64,000 bases of DNA from an uncultured Fretibacterium sp. (lineage in GTDB: Bacteria; Synergistota; Synergistia; Synergistales; Aminobacteriaceae), in contig CAMHMH010000001.1 in assembly GCA_946186205.1 (NCBI GenBank), forward strand, positions 124,001-188,000. The letters are read 5' to 3'. This document shows positions 17,281 to 24,906 of this stretch, piece after piece (position 1 is the stretch's first letter; each line of letters opens with the position of its first letter). The translations under genes were made by a program, and so were the position numbers. The notes under the pieces were generated by a model. The model saw only the letters and a program-made list of their open reading frames with translations, did not search any database and was not told the DNA's origin.

Positions 17281-18978
17281 CTATTTTGCCTCCCTCAAAA
17301 AATAAATGCACATGTCAACAGCCGGACTCCTTCCGAAAATCCGCCGTGCTTCCTCAATAATTCTGTACGAGTCGAAATACATTCCCTTCATCCTGTAGCA
17401 TGACGAAAGACCGATATACGGCCGTATGTCCCTGCTGTTGATGTTCATCGCCCTGAAAAAGTTTGTTACTGCCCTGTTGTACATCCCTATGTTGTAGGCA
17501 TAATTCCCCTCGTTAAGATAGTCCGTGAAAGTCTTGGGCTTCTCTTGCGGGATAACATGCCGTGCTTTTTGCTGCGGGATAATTTCCGGCTTTGTTTCAG
17601 TTTTCGGGGGAATGTCTTTGCTTTCGGTTTTGTTACGGTACTCATCACGCGCTGCCTTTGCTGTCTGGTGATGCCCGGCCTTTTCTGAAGCCTCAGAGAG
17701 TCCCGCGAGAAATTCCGCATTGCCCGGGTAACGCCTGTGCGCCTTCCTGTAAATCTCTTCAGCGTCTCCGAATTTCCCGGCCTCAATGAATGACTCCGCC
17801 CTCCGATTCATTCCGTCAGGAGTCTCACGCCACACAAACCACAATGCGAGGCAAGCAACTCCCATCATCATAACCAGAGTTACGCAGAGTATCACGGACA
17901 GCTGCATTATTGATTTTGACGGGGGATTGTCATTTTCCGCCTGCGCTCGTTCCTCTGCTCGTTCCTTCCTGTGCTTTAACGTGTGGTGCAGTCGCTCGGT
18001 GAAATTACGCCCGTGTATCTGTATGTATGCTGCTCCCTGAAGGCTGTCTGTAGGCTCATATTCCGGGTCAGGGTCATCATCATTTATGTGAGTCCACAAT
18101 TCCGGCGGCGGCTCATCAAGGCTCAAAGTGAATCCCGTCGCTCGTTCCTGCCACTCATGATCCTGCGGGATTTCCTCATCATCATACGAGGCCTGCTGAA
18201 TATATCCGGGCTGTTCGTCATATTCCGCTTCATTCTGCTGACTCTCAAAATCTCTTGCTGATTCACTCTGAGAATATGCGGGCGATTCCTGCTGACCCGG
18301 TTCCTGATGTGCAAGCTGAAAATTTCCGTCCGAGTCCCGCTCAATATATGCCGATGAATCATGCTGACTCAATTCTTGATTGTCATGCTGAAGATAACCG
18401 CTCAAATCTTCATGGCCTGATTCATTTTTGTGACTCTGAAAATCTATTGCTGATTCACTCTGAGAATATGCGGGCGATTCCTGCTGACCCGGTTCCTGAT
18501 GTGCAAGCTGAAAATTTCCGTCCGAGTCCCGCTCAATATATGCCGATGAATCATGCTGACTCAATTCTTGATTGTCATGCTGAAGATAACCGCTCAAACC
18601 TTCATGGCCTGATTCATTTTTGTGACTCTGAAAATTTATTGCTGATTCACTCTGAGAATATGCGGGCGATTCCTGCTGACTCAGTTCTGAAAATTGTAAA
18701 CTCCTTTTATCTATTACTGGTTTACATTCGGATTCTGCGTTTAAGTCCTGCTGATTCGGTTCTGAGTCGTATGGTTCATTGCTGAAGGTTTCATTTTGAG
18801 ACAGCGAGTCTGAGTCCTCGTCATCGGTTTGATTCTGAGTCTCTGAAATTTGAGAAGGGGTATCATCATCGAGAGCCGATAAATTTCCCGGCGTTTCTTG
18901 ACTCAAAGGCGCGACAAGCAATCCCGTCTCCTGTAATTTTTTCTGGGAATTAAGCCAGCTAAATAAATCCTGCTCCAT
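17281..18978 (-). CDS. Single-pass membrane TPR protein with acidic Gln/Ser repeat region
   Basis: The 565-residue product has three parts. Residues 1-300 are acidic, rich in Gln, Ser, Glu and His, and contain about 2.3 copies of a 64-residue repeat (SPAYSQSESA, HDNQELSQHDSSAYIERDS). Residues about 362-390 form one membrane helix. The C-terminal part has two TPR pairs (ESFIEAGKFGDAEEIYRKA; NYAYNIGMYNRAVTNFFRA). No signal peptide is present, so the repeat region is probably cytoplasmic and the TPR part outside. The repeat evolves by unequal crossover since its DNA copies are nearly identical. The partner is unknown. Confidence 0.75.
   Translation of the reverse strand: MEQDLFSWLNSQKKLQETGLLVAPLSQETPGNLSALDDDTPSQISETQNQTDDEDSDSLSQNETFSNEPYDSEPNQQDLNAESECKPVIDKRSLQFSELSQQESPAYSQSESAINFQSHKNESGHEGLSGYLQHDNQELSQHDSSAYIERDSDGNFQLAHQEPGQQESPAYSQSESAIDFQSHKNESGHEDLSGYLQHDNQELSQHDSSAYIERDSDGNFQLAHQEPGQQESPAYSQSESARDFESQQNEAEYDEQPGYIQQASYDDEEIPQDHEWQERATGFTLSLDEPPPELWTHINDDDPDPEYEPTDSLQGAAYIQIHGRNFTERLHHTLKHRKERAEERAQAENDNPPSKSIMQLSVILCVTLVMMMGVACLALWFVWRETPDGMNRRAESFIEAGKFGDAEEIYRKAHRRYPGNAEFLAGLSEASEKAGHHQTAKAARDEYRNKTESKDIPPKTETKPEIIPQQKARHVIPQEKPKTFTDYLNEGNYAYNIGMYNRAVTNFFRAMNINSRDIRPYIGLSSCYRMKGMYFDSYRIIEEARRIFGRSPAVDMCIYFLREAK
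18240..18684. repeat. 192-bp direct repeats inside the TPR gene
   Basis: Units start at about 18240, 18432 and 18624 (third partial). They differ at only a few bases, in frame, giving the 64-residue protein repeat. The copy number may vary between strains. Confidence 0.9.
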
Positions 18979-19440
18979 AATGGTTAGTCAGTTTAACAAC
19001 AATTCCGAAAGTTAGCAATGATAGAGATTAGGCGAATGCTATTGTTATTGAAATCCGCAGTAATCCTCCCCAGATTTAGCTATGTGGATATAAGTCGCAA
19101 TATAGTAAAATAATTTTGCGGTTAGTCGTTCCGCTTTAACAAAAATGTAGCAACACCATCAAAAGCAATATGGGGAAACACTTTCCTCTCGCCGCAGCGT
19201 AGCACAAAGGTGAACTATGACGGGTTCTATGAGAAAAGGTGTAAGAAGCAAAGAAAAGTAATGTTGTGTCCCTTAGGGGGCTATACAGTAGGGGCGGACT
19301 GGCCACGCCTTTAAGAATAAGGATGCCTGTTAATTCAGGTGGAGACTTAAAATCAGACTTCTTAAGAACTCCTTGCCTTTAAGCATGGAGAGGCTCAGGC
19401 GCGTAAATTTCCATTAACTGAAAGGCAGCAGATACAAAAC
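18979..19440 (+). ncRNA. Gene-free 462 bp upstream of fliW; possible structured RNA (about 19185-19393)
   Basis: No good reading frame is present. CCTCTC (19185-19190) can pair with GAGAGG (19388-19393), enclosing about 209 nt. Inside, AAAGGTGT (19235-19242) pairs with ACGCCTTT (19305-19312), and GGCG/CGCC and TTTAAG/CTTAAA helices are possible. A long closing helix with an inner stem and this size would suit a 6S-like RNA, but I do not see a decisive signature, so the class is left open. Several GGA triplets (for example AAGGATG, GTGGAGA, ATGGAGA) could bind CsrA, encoded just downstream. The segment may be an independent RNA, a long leader, or both. Confidence 0.35.
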
Positions 19441-19923
19441 ATGTCAGACATGAAATTAGAGACCGAACGATTCGGGGAAGTCTCATACACGCAGGAGGAA
19501 ATATTGTTTTTCCCCCGCGGCATTCCTGCATTTGAGACAAAGCACAGCTGGATACTAATCGGCAGTGATGACAACGCTATAAAGTGGCTACAGTCTGTTG
19601 ACGACTCATCGCTCGCGCTCCCGGTAACATCACCCGACGCAGTTCAGCCCGATTACAACGCGAGAATCCCGGAGGATGAATTGCGGCTTGTAGGCAGCGT
19701 GAACACTTCAGACATTGCATTATTGATCGTGGTGTCGATTCCTGAGTCAGCCCCGTGGAACATGACTGCGAACTTGCGCGCGCCAATCCTCATAAACCTT
19801 AAGACTCACAAAGCAGTGCAGGTTATCGCCCTCAATGAGGAATACCCGATAAGGCATGCCGTATTCCCTGAAGATGTCCGCGAGAAGATGAAAGCCTCGG
19901 CGCAGAACGGAGGCGGGAAATAA
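19441..19923 (+). CDS. fliW: Flagellar assembly factor FliW
   Basis: The 160-residue protein has the FliW hallmarks: RFGEVSY, ILFFPRGIPAFE, W-LQSVDDSSLALPVTSP and NLRAPILINLKTHKAVQ. FliW binds flagellin and, when free, binds CsrA and blocks it. That partner switch ties flagellin synthesis to assembly. The following gene is csrA, as usual. The ribosome site is weak (AAAGG 15 bases away), which leaves room for regulation of this start. Confidence 0.96.
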   Translation: MSDMKLETERFGEVSYTQEEILFFPRGIPAFETKHSWILIGSDDNAIKWLQSVDDSSLALPVTSPDAVQPDYNARIPEDELRLVGSVNTSDIALLIVVSIPESAPWNMTANLRAPILINLKTHKAVQVIALNEEYPIRHAVFPEDVREKMKASAQNGGGK

Positions 19924-20205
19924 ATGTTAGTGTTAAGCAGAAGAGTCAACGAAAGCATACAGATAGGCACGGACATTGAGATAATGGTGATTGATGTACG
20001 CGGTGATGTTGTGAGACTTGGCATAACGGCTCCGCAGTCGACTCAGATATGGCGCAAAGAGTTATGGGACGTTATTGTGAAGGAGAACAGGACGGCTTCA
20101 GAGGCTCCGAAATCAGCAGACTTCAAAGCGACTCCGTCATTACCTCTTTCAGCATTCTCGAAGCTCAGCAAGATTCCAACCGTTAAAGTGAGCAACAAAT
20201 CATGA
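19924..20205 (+). CDS. csrA: Carbon storage regulator CsrA with a C-terminal extension
   Basis: The start directly follows the fliW stop (TAAATG). Residues 1-60 are CsrA: MLVLSRRVNESIQIG, VRGDVVRLGI, IWRKELWDVI. The RNA-binding R near position 44 is kept, with Trp where His is common just before it. About 30 extra residues follow the core. CsrA dimers bind GGA motifs near ribosome sites and repress translation. The stop overlaps the purE start (ATGA), an unusual link between motility control and purine synthesis. Confidence 0.95.
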   Translation: MLVLSRRVNESIQIGTDIEIMVIDVRGDVVRLGITAPQSTQIWRKELWDVIVKENRTASEAPKSADFKATPSLPLSAFSKLSKIPTVKVSNKS

Positions 20206-20699
20206 AGACCGTAGCAATAATTCTCGGAAGCGATTCAGATTTGCCCGTCGCAGAAAAATGCATCACAGTATTAACCCGTCTCAATATCCCTCATGAAGTC
20301 CGCGTTATCTCAGCTCACCGAACACCCGAAAAAGCCCGTGATTTTGCCCTCAATGCCCGCTCGAATAACATCGGAGTCATCATAGCGATTGCGGGGAAGT
20401 CAGCTGCGCTTGCGGGAGTGTTGGCGGCTCATACGAGAGTCCCTGTGATAGGAGTCCCGGTGAGGTCAGACGATCTCGGAGGAATGGACGCTCTTTTGTC
20501 GACGGTGCAAATGCCTCCGGGGATTCCTGTAGCTTGTGTAGCGATTAACGGCGGTGAAAATTCAGCGTGGCTTGCCGGGAGGATTCTTGCTGTTGATGAT
20601 GAAGGATTGTTCATGAGGCTTGATGAAGAGGCTGTGAGAATGGCAGAAAGGGTTGACCAGAAAGACAATGACATCAGAGCGAAATACAGTCAGCAATAG
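20202..20699 (+). CDS. purE: N5-carboxyaminoimidazole ribonucleotide mutase / AIR carboxylase PurE
   Basis: The 165-residue protein shows the phosphate loop LGSDSDLPVAEKC and the catalytic SAHRTPEKA motif. The later loop reads IAGKSAALAGVLAAHT, where class I enzymes have AGGAAHLPG and class II AGRSNALSG. The discriminating His/Asn is Ala here, so the class is not decided by this motif. The nearby VPVIGVPVRS is closer to class I. No purK is in the window, which would favour direct AIR carboxylation unless purK lies elsewhere. It overlaps csrA by four bases. Confidence 0.93.
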   Translation: MKTVAIILGSDSDLPVAEKCITVLTRLNIPHEVRVISAHRTPEKARDFALNARSNNIGVIIAIAGKSAALAGVLAAHTRVPVIGVPVRSDDLGGMDALLSTVQMPPGIPVACVAINGGENSAWLAGRILAVDDEGLFMRLDEEAVRMAERVDQKDNDIRAKYSQQ

Positions 20700-21687
20700 C
20701 TACAAAGAGTCGGGCGTGAATGTTCAGGCGGGATATGACGCAGTGAGGCTAATGCGCGGCCATGTCGAAAGGACAATGACTCCCGGCGTGATTGGGAGTC
20801 TCGGCGGTTTCGGTGGAATGTTCGAGCTTCCGTCCGGCATGAAAAATCCTGTGCTGGTTTCCGGGACTGACGGAGTCGGTACGAAGCTCAAGATTGCGTT
20901 CATGATGAACCGTCATAACACTGTGGGCGTTGACTGCGTAGCGATGTGCGTGAATGATGTGCTTTGCTGCGGAGCGAGGCCGTTATTCTTTCTTGACTAT
21001 GTAGCTGTCGGCAAGAATATTCCTGAGAGAGTCGCTGAAATCGTTTCGGGGGTCGCTGAAGGCTGCGTGCAATCCGAATGCGCTTTAATCGGAGGTGAGA
21101 CAGCAGAGATGCCCGGCTTCTATCCTGAGAATGAATATGACATTGCGGGGTTCTGCGTCGGGGTTGTTGAACGTGATGAAATTCTTGATCCTCATAACGT
21201 CATGGCCGGAGATGCAGTTATCGCTGTTCCTTCATCGGGCGTTCACTCAAACGGCTTTTCATTGGTGCGAAAAGTTTTTGCTGGCGTTGACATTCACACG
21301 TACATTGATGAATTGGGACGGACATTAGGCGATGAGCTTCTGACACCGACAAGAATTTACGTCAAAGATGTGCTGCCTGTAATGCCTCTCGTGAAATCTA
21401 TAGCACACATTACGGGCGGGGGCTTCTGGGAGAATATTCCGCGCGCGATTCCTGAAGGTCTGTCAGCAAAAATTGATACACGATCGATAAATATTCCTCC
21501 GATTTTTGACGTGATAATGAGGACTGGAAATATATCCCGCGAGGAAATGTATCACGTATTCAACATGGGAGCGGGAATGATGCTGATATGTTCGCGTGAT
21601 AATGCTGACGAAATATTGAGGGCTGTAACTGGCTCATATGTTGCAGGCGAGATTGTGAAAGGCAAGGGAGGGTTAATACTTTGCTGA
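20668..21687 (+). CDS. purM: Phosphoribosylformylglycinamidine cyclo-ligase (AIR synthetase)
   Basis: The ATG at 20668 is preferred; it overlaps purE by 32 bases. A TTG at 20653 is possible. The 339-residue protein has the PurM motifs SGTDGVGTKLKIAF, GVDCVAMCVNDVLCCGA, LIGGETAEMPGFY, SSGVHSNGFSLVRK and HITGGGFWENIPR. It closes the imidazole ring of FGAM using ATP to make AIR, the substrate for PurE encoded upstream. The stop overlaps the next gene by seven bases. Confidence 0.96.
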   Translation: MTSERNTVSNSYKESGVNVQAGYDAVRLMRGHVERTMTPGVIGSLGGFGGMFELPSGMKNPVLVSGTDGVGTKLKIAFMMNRHNTVGVDCVAMCVNDVLCCGARPLFFLDYVAVGKNIPERVAEIVSGVAEGCVQSECALIGGETAEMPGFYPENEYDIAGFCVGVVERDEILDPHNVMAGDAVIAVPSSGVHSNGFSLVRKVFAGVDIHTYIDELGRTLGDELLTPTRIYVKDVLPVMPLVKSIAHITGGGFWENIPRAIPEGLSAKIDTRSINIPPIFDVIMRTGNISREEMYHVFNMGAGMMLICSRDNADEILRAVTGSYVAGEIVKGKGGLILC

Positions 21688-22910
21688 AAATTGCTGTAAT
21701 GGTATCAGGAGGAGGAACAAACCTTCAGGCGTTAATTGACGCTCAGAACAACGGCGTATTGTCATCGGGAAGGGTTATTCATGTCATATCGAGCTGTGAA
21801 GGTGCTTACGCTTTGACCCGTGCGAAAAATGCGGGCATTCCTTCAACAGTCGCAAAGAGTGAGGCTGAAATAATTTCTGTGCTTGAGACAGTGAATCCGA
21901 ATGTTATTGTCCTCGCTGGGTACATGAAGATATTGACGAAAGAATTTCTTGACCGGGTTCGAGTCCCGGTCATAAACATTCACCCTTCATTGATACCGTC
22001 ATTTTGCGGGAAGGGGTATTACGGCCTGAAAGTACATGAGGCTGTCTTGAAGTCTGGAGTGAAAGTTACGGGAGCGACTGTGCATTTTGTGAACGAGATT
22101 CCCGACGGAGGGGAGATTATCGCGCAGAAAGCAATAGACATTCTCCCCAATGACACGCCGGAAGTTTTACAGCGCAGAGTCATGGAGGCTTGCGAATGGG
22201 TGATATTGCCTCGTGCTGTTGAGAATGTATGCAGGAAGATAGAGCCGAGAATTTTCCCTCATCCGCAGAAGTATGCAGGCCGGGGAATCATTACGGGAAT
22301 GAGTCCTTCAGGCGGAAAAGTGTTAGCGTATTTCATAATGGGACGGAGCGTTTCAAGCAAGGCGAGACTCTTTGAGCGTTCCGGCGATGAGCTAATCATA
22401 AAACTTACGAGGGACGACAAAAATTTTGACCCGTCATTGATTCTGTATTCTCCCTTGCGCATAATTGGCGACAACATAATCATCACGAACGGCGACCAGA
22501 CAGACACAATATATGACTCACTCAAGGACGGCGGAACATTCGAGGAGGCATTGAGGACACGAGAATATGAGCCTGACGCGCCGCATTACACGCCCCGAAT
22601 CAGCGCAATCATGACACCTTCAGGCCACAAGCAGAGCATACTGAAGAGAGCCGGAAAATATTTCTACGAGTATGACTACACGCCGGGCAAAGGAAGACTC
22701 ATTCACACGTATGATCATGACGTAATGCCCGGAGGAGTCCTGCCTTCATTCGAGGGAGAACCGCGAGAAGTGAATATCCCTGATGACATGAATCACTTTG
22801 CGGCCTCATTGTGGAGTGAGCTCGGTGAAAGCTATCGTGTTGCGCTTTACGTGAGGTATTATGACGGTGGAAGATACACGGACAAACTTTTCAACACACA
22901 GACAGCATAA
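21681..22910 (+). CDS. purN: PurN-PurO fusion: GAR transformylase plus IMP cyclohydrolase
   Basis: Residues 1 to about 190 are a complete PurN: SGGGTNLQALID, LAGYMKIL, and the triad N99-x-H101 in NIHPSLIPS with D142 in PDGGEIIAQ. It formylates GAR with 10-formyl-THF. Residues about 198-405 match the archaeal-type IMP cyclohydrolase family PurO (PF07826): GRGIITGMSPSGGKVLAYFIMGRS, ILYSPLRIIGDNIIITNGDQTDTI, YEPDAPHYTPRISAIM and ALYVRYYDG. PurO converts FAICAR to IMP. The joint enzyme therefore supplies an early step and the last step of the pathway. A TTG start with AGGG upstream overlaps purM. The frame is continuous across the joint. Confidence 0.88.
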   Translation: MLKIAVMVSGGGTNLQALIDAQNNGVLSSGRVIHVISSCEGAYALTRAKNAGIPSTVAKSEAEIISVLETVNPNVIVLAGYMKILTKEFLDRVRVPVINIHPSLIPSFCGKGYYGLKVHEAVLKSGVKVTGATVHFVNEIPDGGEIIAQKAIDILPNDTPEVLQRRVMEACEWVILPRAVENVCRKIEPRIFPHPQKYAGRGIITGMSPSGGKVLAYFIMGRSVSSKARLFERSGDELIIKLTRDDKNFDPSLILYSPLRIIGDNIIITNGDQTDTIYDSLKDGGTFEEALRTREYEPDAPHYTPRISAIMTPSGHKQSILKRAGKYFYEYDYTPGKGRLIHTYDHDVMPGGVLPSFEGEPREVNIPDDMNHFAASLWSELGESYRVALYVRYYDGGRYTDKLFNTQTA

Positions 22911-23202
22911 ATATCCGGCTCATTCGTGGGACATGAAGACAAACACATACGCTGAAGGACTCACGCGGGACTCTGATGTATATGTTTTCTGCCTTCATGA
23001 TCACACCGAGCAGGAGAGCCTTAATATTCTTGACTTGTCGCAATGGAAATTCTTTGTGTTTCTGACTCGTTCAATTGAAGCCGGAGTCGGAATGCAGAAG
23101 ACAATCACGCTTAACCGCATAAAAACTCTCGGAGCAATTGAGACTGATTATGACAATCTCAGAGACACAATAATAAACGCAATAAGGAGTGAAAGCAAAT
23201 GA
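22861..23202 (+). CDS. Short ORF resembling the C-terminal part of a PD-(D/E)XK-like protein; probably truncated
   Basis: The 113-residue frame lies between purN-purO and the AICAR transformylase gene. The segment W-x-x-KTNTY...DVYVFCLHDHTEQESLNILDLSQWKFFVF resembles the C-terminal half of a family of small nuclease-fold proteins that usually carry an N-terminal region with an EVK-type active site. That catalytic half is missing here. The start overlaps purN-purO by 50 bases and the stop overlaps the next start (ATGA), so it may still be translated and couple the flanking genes. It may be a remnant of an insertion. The family assignment is from memory and tentative. Confidence 0.45.
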   Translation: MTVEDTRTNFSTHRQHKYPAHSWDMKTNTYAEGLTRDSDVYVFCLHDHTEQESLNILDLSQWKFFVFLTRSIEAGVGMQKTITLNRIKTLGAIETDYDNLRDTIINAIRSESK

Positions 23203-24329
23203 AAGAATACGAGCTGAAATACGGAACGAATCCCAATCAGATCCCCGCAAAAATATTCATGAGGAACGGAAGCGAATTGCCCATTGAAGTGTTAAACGGC
23301 CGACCGGGCTATATCAACTTTCTTGACGCTCTCAACTCGTGGCAGTTAGTCCGCGAACTGAAAGCGAGTCTCAATCTTCCTTCAGCAGCTTCATTCAAGC
23401 ATGTGAGTCCCGCAGGAGCCGCAATAGGACTCCCCCTCACAGAAACAGAACGCAAACTCTTCTTTGTCGACTCGACTCTCGACATTAACGCATCACCTTT
23501 AGCATGTTCATACGCTCGCGCAAGAGGCACAGACAGGTTGTCATCATTCGGGGACTGGATAGCACTTAGCGATGAATGCGACGAGATAACCGCGATGTTC
23601 ATAAAGCGTGAAGTCTCAGATGGAATCATTGCGCCTTCATACACACCGAAAGCCCTCGACATTCTCAAGTCAAAGCGCAAAGGAGGCTACGCGGTCGTTA
23701 AGATTGATGCTGATTATGAGCCTGAGTCGAACGAGACCCGCGACATTTTCGGCGTAACGTTTGAGCAGGGACGAAACACCGCGCCCGTTATTGATCCCGC
23801 CAAATATGACTCGCCCGTAACGATTCGCAAAGACATTCCCGAGTCAGCAAGAAGAGATTTGACCCTCGCACTAATCACGCTGAAATATACGCAGTCAAAC
23901 TCGGTGTGTGTTACGAAGGACGGACAAACGTTAGGAGTCGGAGCCGGGCAGCAGTCGAGGCTTCATTGTGTGAGGCTTGCGTGTGATAAGGCTGATTTGC
24001 GGCTTCTCCGTGAACATCCGAAAGTGTTGGAGCTTGAGTTCCGCGATGATCTGGGACGGCCTGAAAGGGATAATGCTATAGCCTCAATGCTTGTTGGTGA
24101 TTTTCTGAGTGCTGACGAAAAACGGAGCTTCATTTCACAGAATGCGGGGGCGAGTCTCGGAAGTGATGCGTTCTTCCCGTTCCCTGACAACATAGAGCGT
24201 GCAAGACTCAGCGGTGTGAAGTTTGTCGCGCAGCCCGGAGGATCAATCCGCGATGACTTAGTGATAAAGGCTTGCGATGATTACGGGATGGCTATGGTAA
24301 TGACTGGCAGGAGATTGTTCCATCACTAA
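23199..24329 (+). CDS. purH: AICAR transformylase without the IMP cyclohydrolase domain
   Basis: The 376-residue protein corresponds to the transformylase part of PurH: ELKYGTNPNQIPA at the start, the Lys-His pair in SFKHVSPAGAA, VDSTLDINASPLA, ALITLKYTQSNSVC, VGAGQQSRLHCVRLA and VAQPGGSIRD near the end. The N-terminal MGS-like cyclohydrolase domain of normal bacterial PurH is absent. The cyclohydrolase is supplied instead by the PurO domain encoded just upstream. It formylates AICAR to FAICAR with 10-formyl-THF. Confidence 0.93.
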   Translation: MKEYELKYGTNPNQIPAKIFMRNGSELPIEVLNGRPGYINFLDALNSWQLVRELKASLNLPSAASFKHVSPAGAAIGLPLTETERKLFFVDSTLDINASPLACSYARARGTDRLSSFGDWIALSDECDEITAMFIKREVSDGIIAPSYTPKALDILKSKRKGGYAVVKIDADYEPESNETRDIFGVTFEQGRNTAPVIDPAKYDSPVTIRKDIPESARRDLTLALITLKYTQSNSVCVTKDGQTLGVGAGQQSRLHCVRLACDKADLRLLREHPKVLELEFRDDLGRPERDNAIASMLVGDFLSADEKRSFISQNAGASLGSDAFFPFPDNIERARLSGVKFVAQPGGSIRDDLVIKACDDYGMAMVMTGRRLFHH

Positions 24330-24346
24330 CGAAAGAAGGCAATCAC

Positions 24347-24386
24347 ATGAACATACTCATAATCGGCGGAGGCGGACGCGAACACG
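24347..24386. repeat. 40-bp direct repeat flanking the toxin-antitoxin module (second copy 24907-24946)
   Basis: The 40 bases from the purD start codon occur twice, 560 bp apart, with weaker similarity continuing about 16 bases upstream and 10 bases downstream. The segment between holds only the toxin and antitoxin genes. This is what an insertion with a duplicated target, or a homologous exchange, would leave. Confidence 0.9.
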
Positions 24387-24406
24387 TTATCGCAGAAGAT
24401 GTTTAA
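24347..24406 (+). pseudogene. Duplicated 5' fragment of purD (19 codons)
   Basis: ATG and the next 37 bases are identical to the start of the real purD at 24907. The frame then diverges (VIAEDV) and stops at 24404. The preceding ribosome-site region also resembles that of purD. The stop overlaps the first codons of the toxin gene, so ribosomes starting at this fragment could feed into the toxin gene. Confidence 0.85.
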
Positions 24407-24647
24407 TGAGATTCAGTACTCAAAGCAGGCAATCAAATTCCTGAATAAACAGCCCTTGCGTATTCGTCAACTTATCGTGCAGGCAATAAAGCAAATACCA
24501 GAGGGCGACATCATAAAACTTCAGGGCAGGAATGGCTACAGGTTACGGGTCGGAAGTTATAGAGTGATTTTCGACCATGACGGCCATATCGTTTTCATTA
24601 ATAAAATCGGTAATCGCGGAGATGTATACAAAGGAGGAAAAAACTGA
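24399..24647 (+). CDS. RelE/ParE-superfamily toxin
   Basis: The 82-residue protein has the compact RelE-like order: SKQAIKFLNKQPLRIRQLI, LQGRNGYRLRVGSYRVIFDHDGHIVFINKIGNRGDVYK. The G-x-YRLRVGSYRVIF core and the final IGxRxxxYK motif are typical. Such toxins cleave mRNA on the ribosome or poison gyrase. The antitoxin gene follows without a gap. The start lies inside the end of the duplicated purD fragment. Confidence 0.88.
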   Translation: MFNEIQYSKQAIKFLNKQPLRIRQLIVQAIKQIPEGDIIKLQGRNGYRLRVGSYRVIFDHDGHIVFINKIGNRGDVYKGGKN

Positions 24648-24884
24648 TTGAACGCAATTAAGGAACGAATATTCGGAGCTGTTACCGTAATGGATAACTC
24701 CTCTGCCTTAAAGTTGTGGGAGTTTATCACTAACGAGTTTGTCCATTCGGCAGACTGGAACAGCATACCAGAAACAGAACCAGATGAATTTGACTTGCAG
24801 ATGCTGGCGGAAATTGAACAGGATAAAGACTGTCATGAATTTATCCCGGCTGATGAAGCTGAAAAAATATTAGGTCTTTCATAA
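24648..24884 (+). CDS. Antitoxin partner of the RelE-type toxin
   Basis: The TTG start directly follows the toxin stop and is preceded by AAAGGAGG. The 78-residue product is acidic, has helical stretches (MDNSSALKLWEFITNEF) and ends in EFIPADEAEKILGLS. No DNA-binding domain is recognised, so autoregulation is uncertain. The role is inferred from position and size; the toxin-first order is the reverse of most relBE operons but common in HigBA-like ones. Confidence 0.65.
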   Translation: MNAIKERIFGAVTVMDNSSALKLWEFITNEFVHSADWNSIPETEPDEFDLQMLAEIEQDKDCHEFIPADEAEKILGLS

Positions 24885-24906
24885 CCCTAAAGAAAGCAGG
24901 CACAAA

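Noticed and set aside
18255-18785. Long plus-strand ORF with an internal repeat (176 codons)
   Set aside because: It is the antisense frame of the 192-bp repeats in the TPR gene; the minus strand gives a coherent protein with TPR and membrane segments.
18979-19440. tmRNA, RNase P RNA or SRP RNA
   Set aside because: None of the hallmark segments (tRNA-like end, GAGGAAAGTCC block, GGAAGG Alu/S-domain loop) are present.
24330-24906. Insertion sequence in the purine operon
   Set aside because: No transposase or terminal inverted repeat is present; only the toxin-antitoxin pair and the duplicated purD start.
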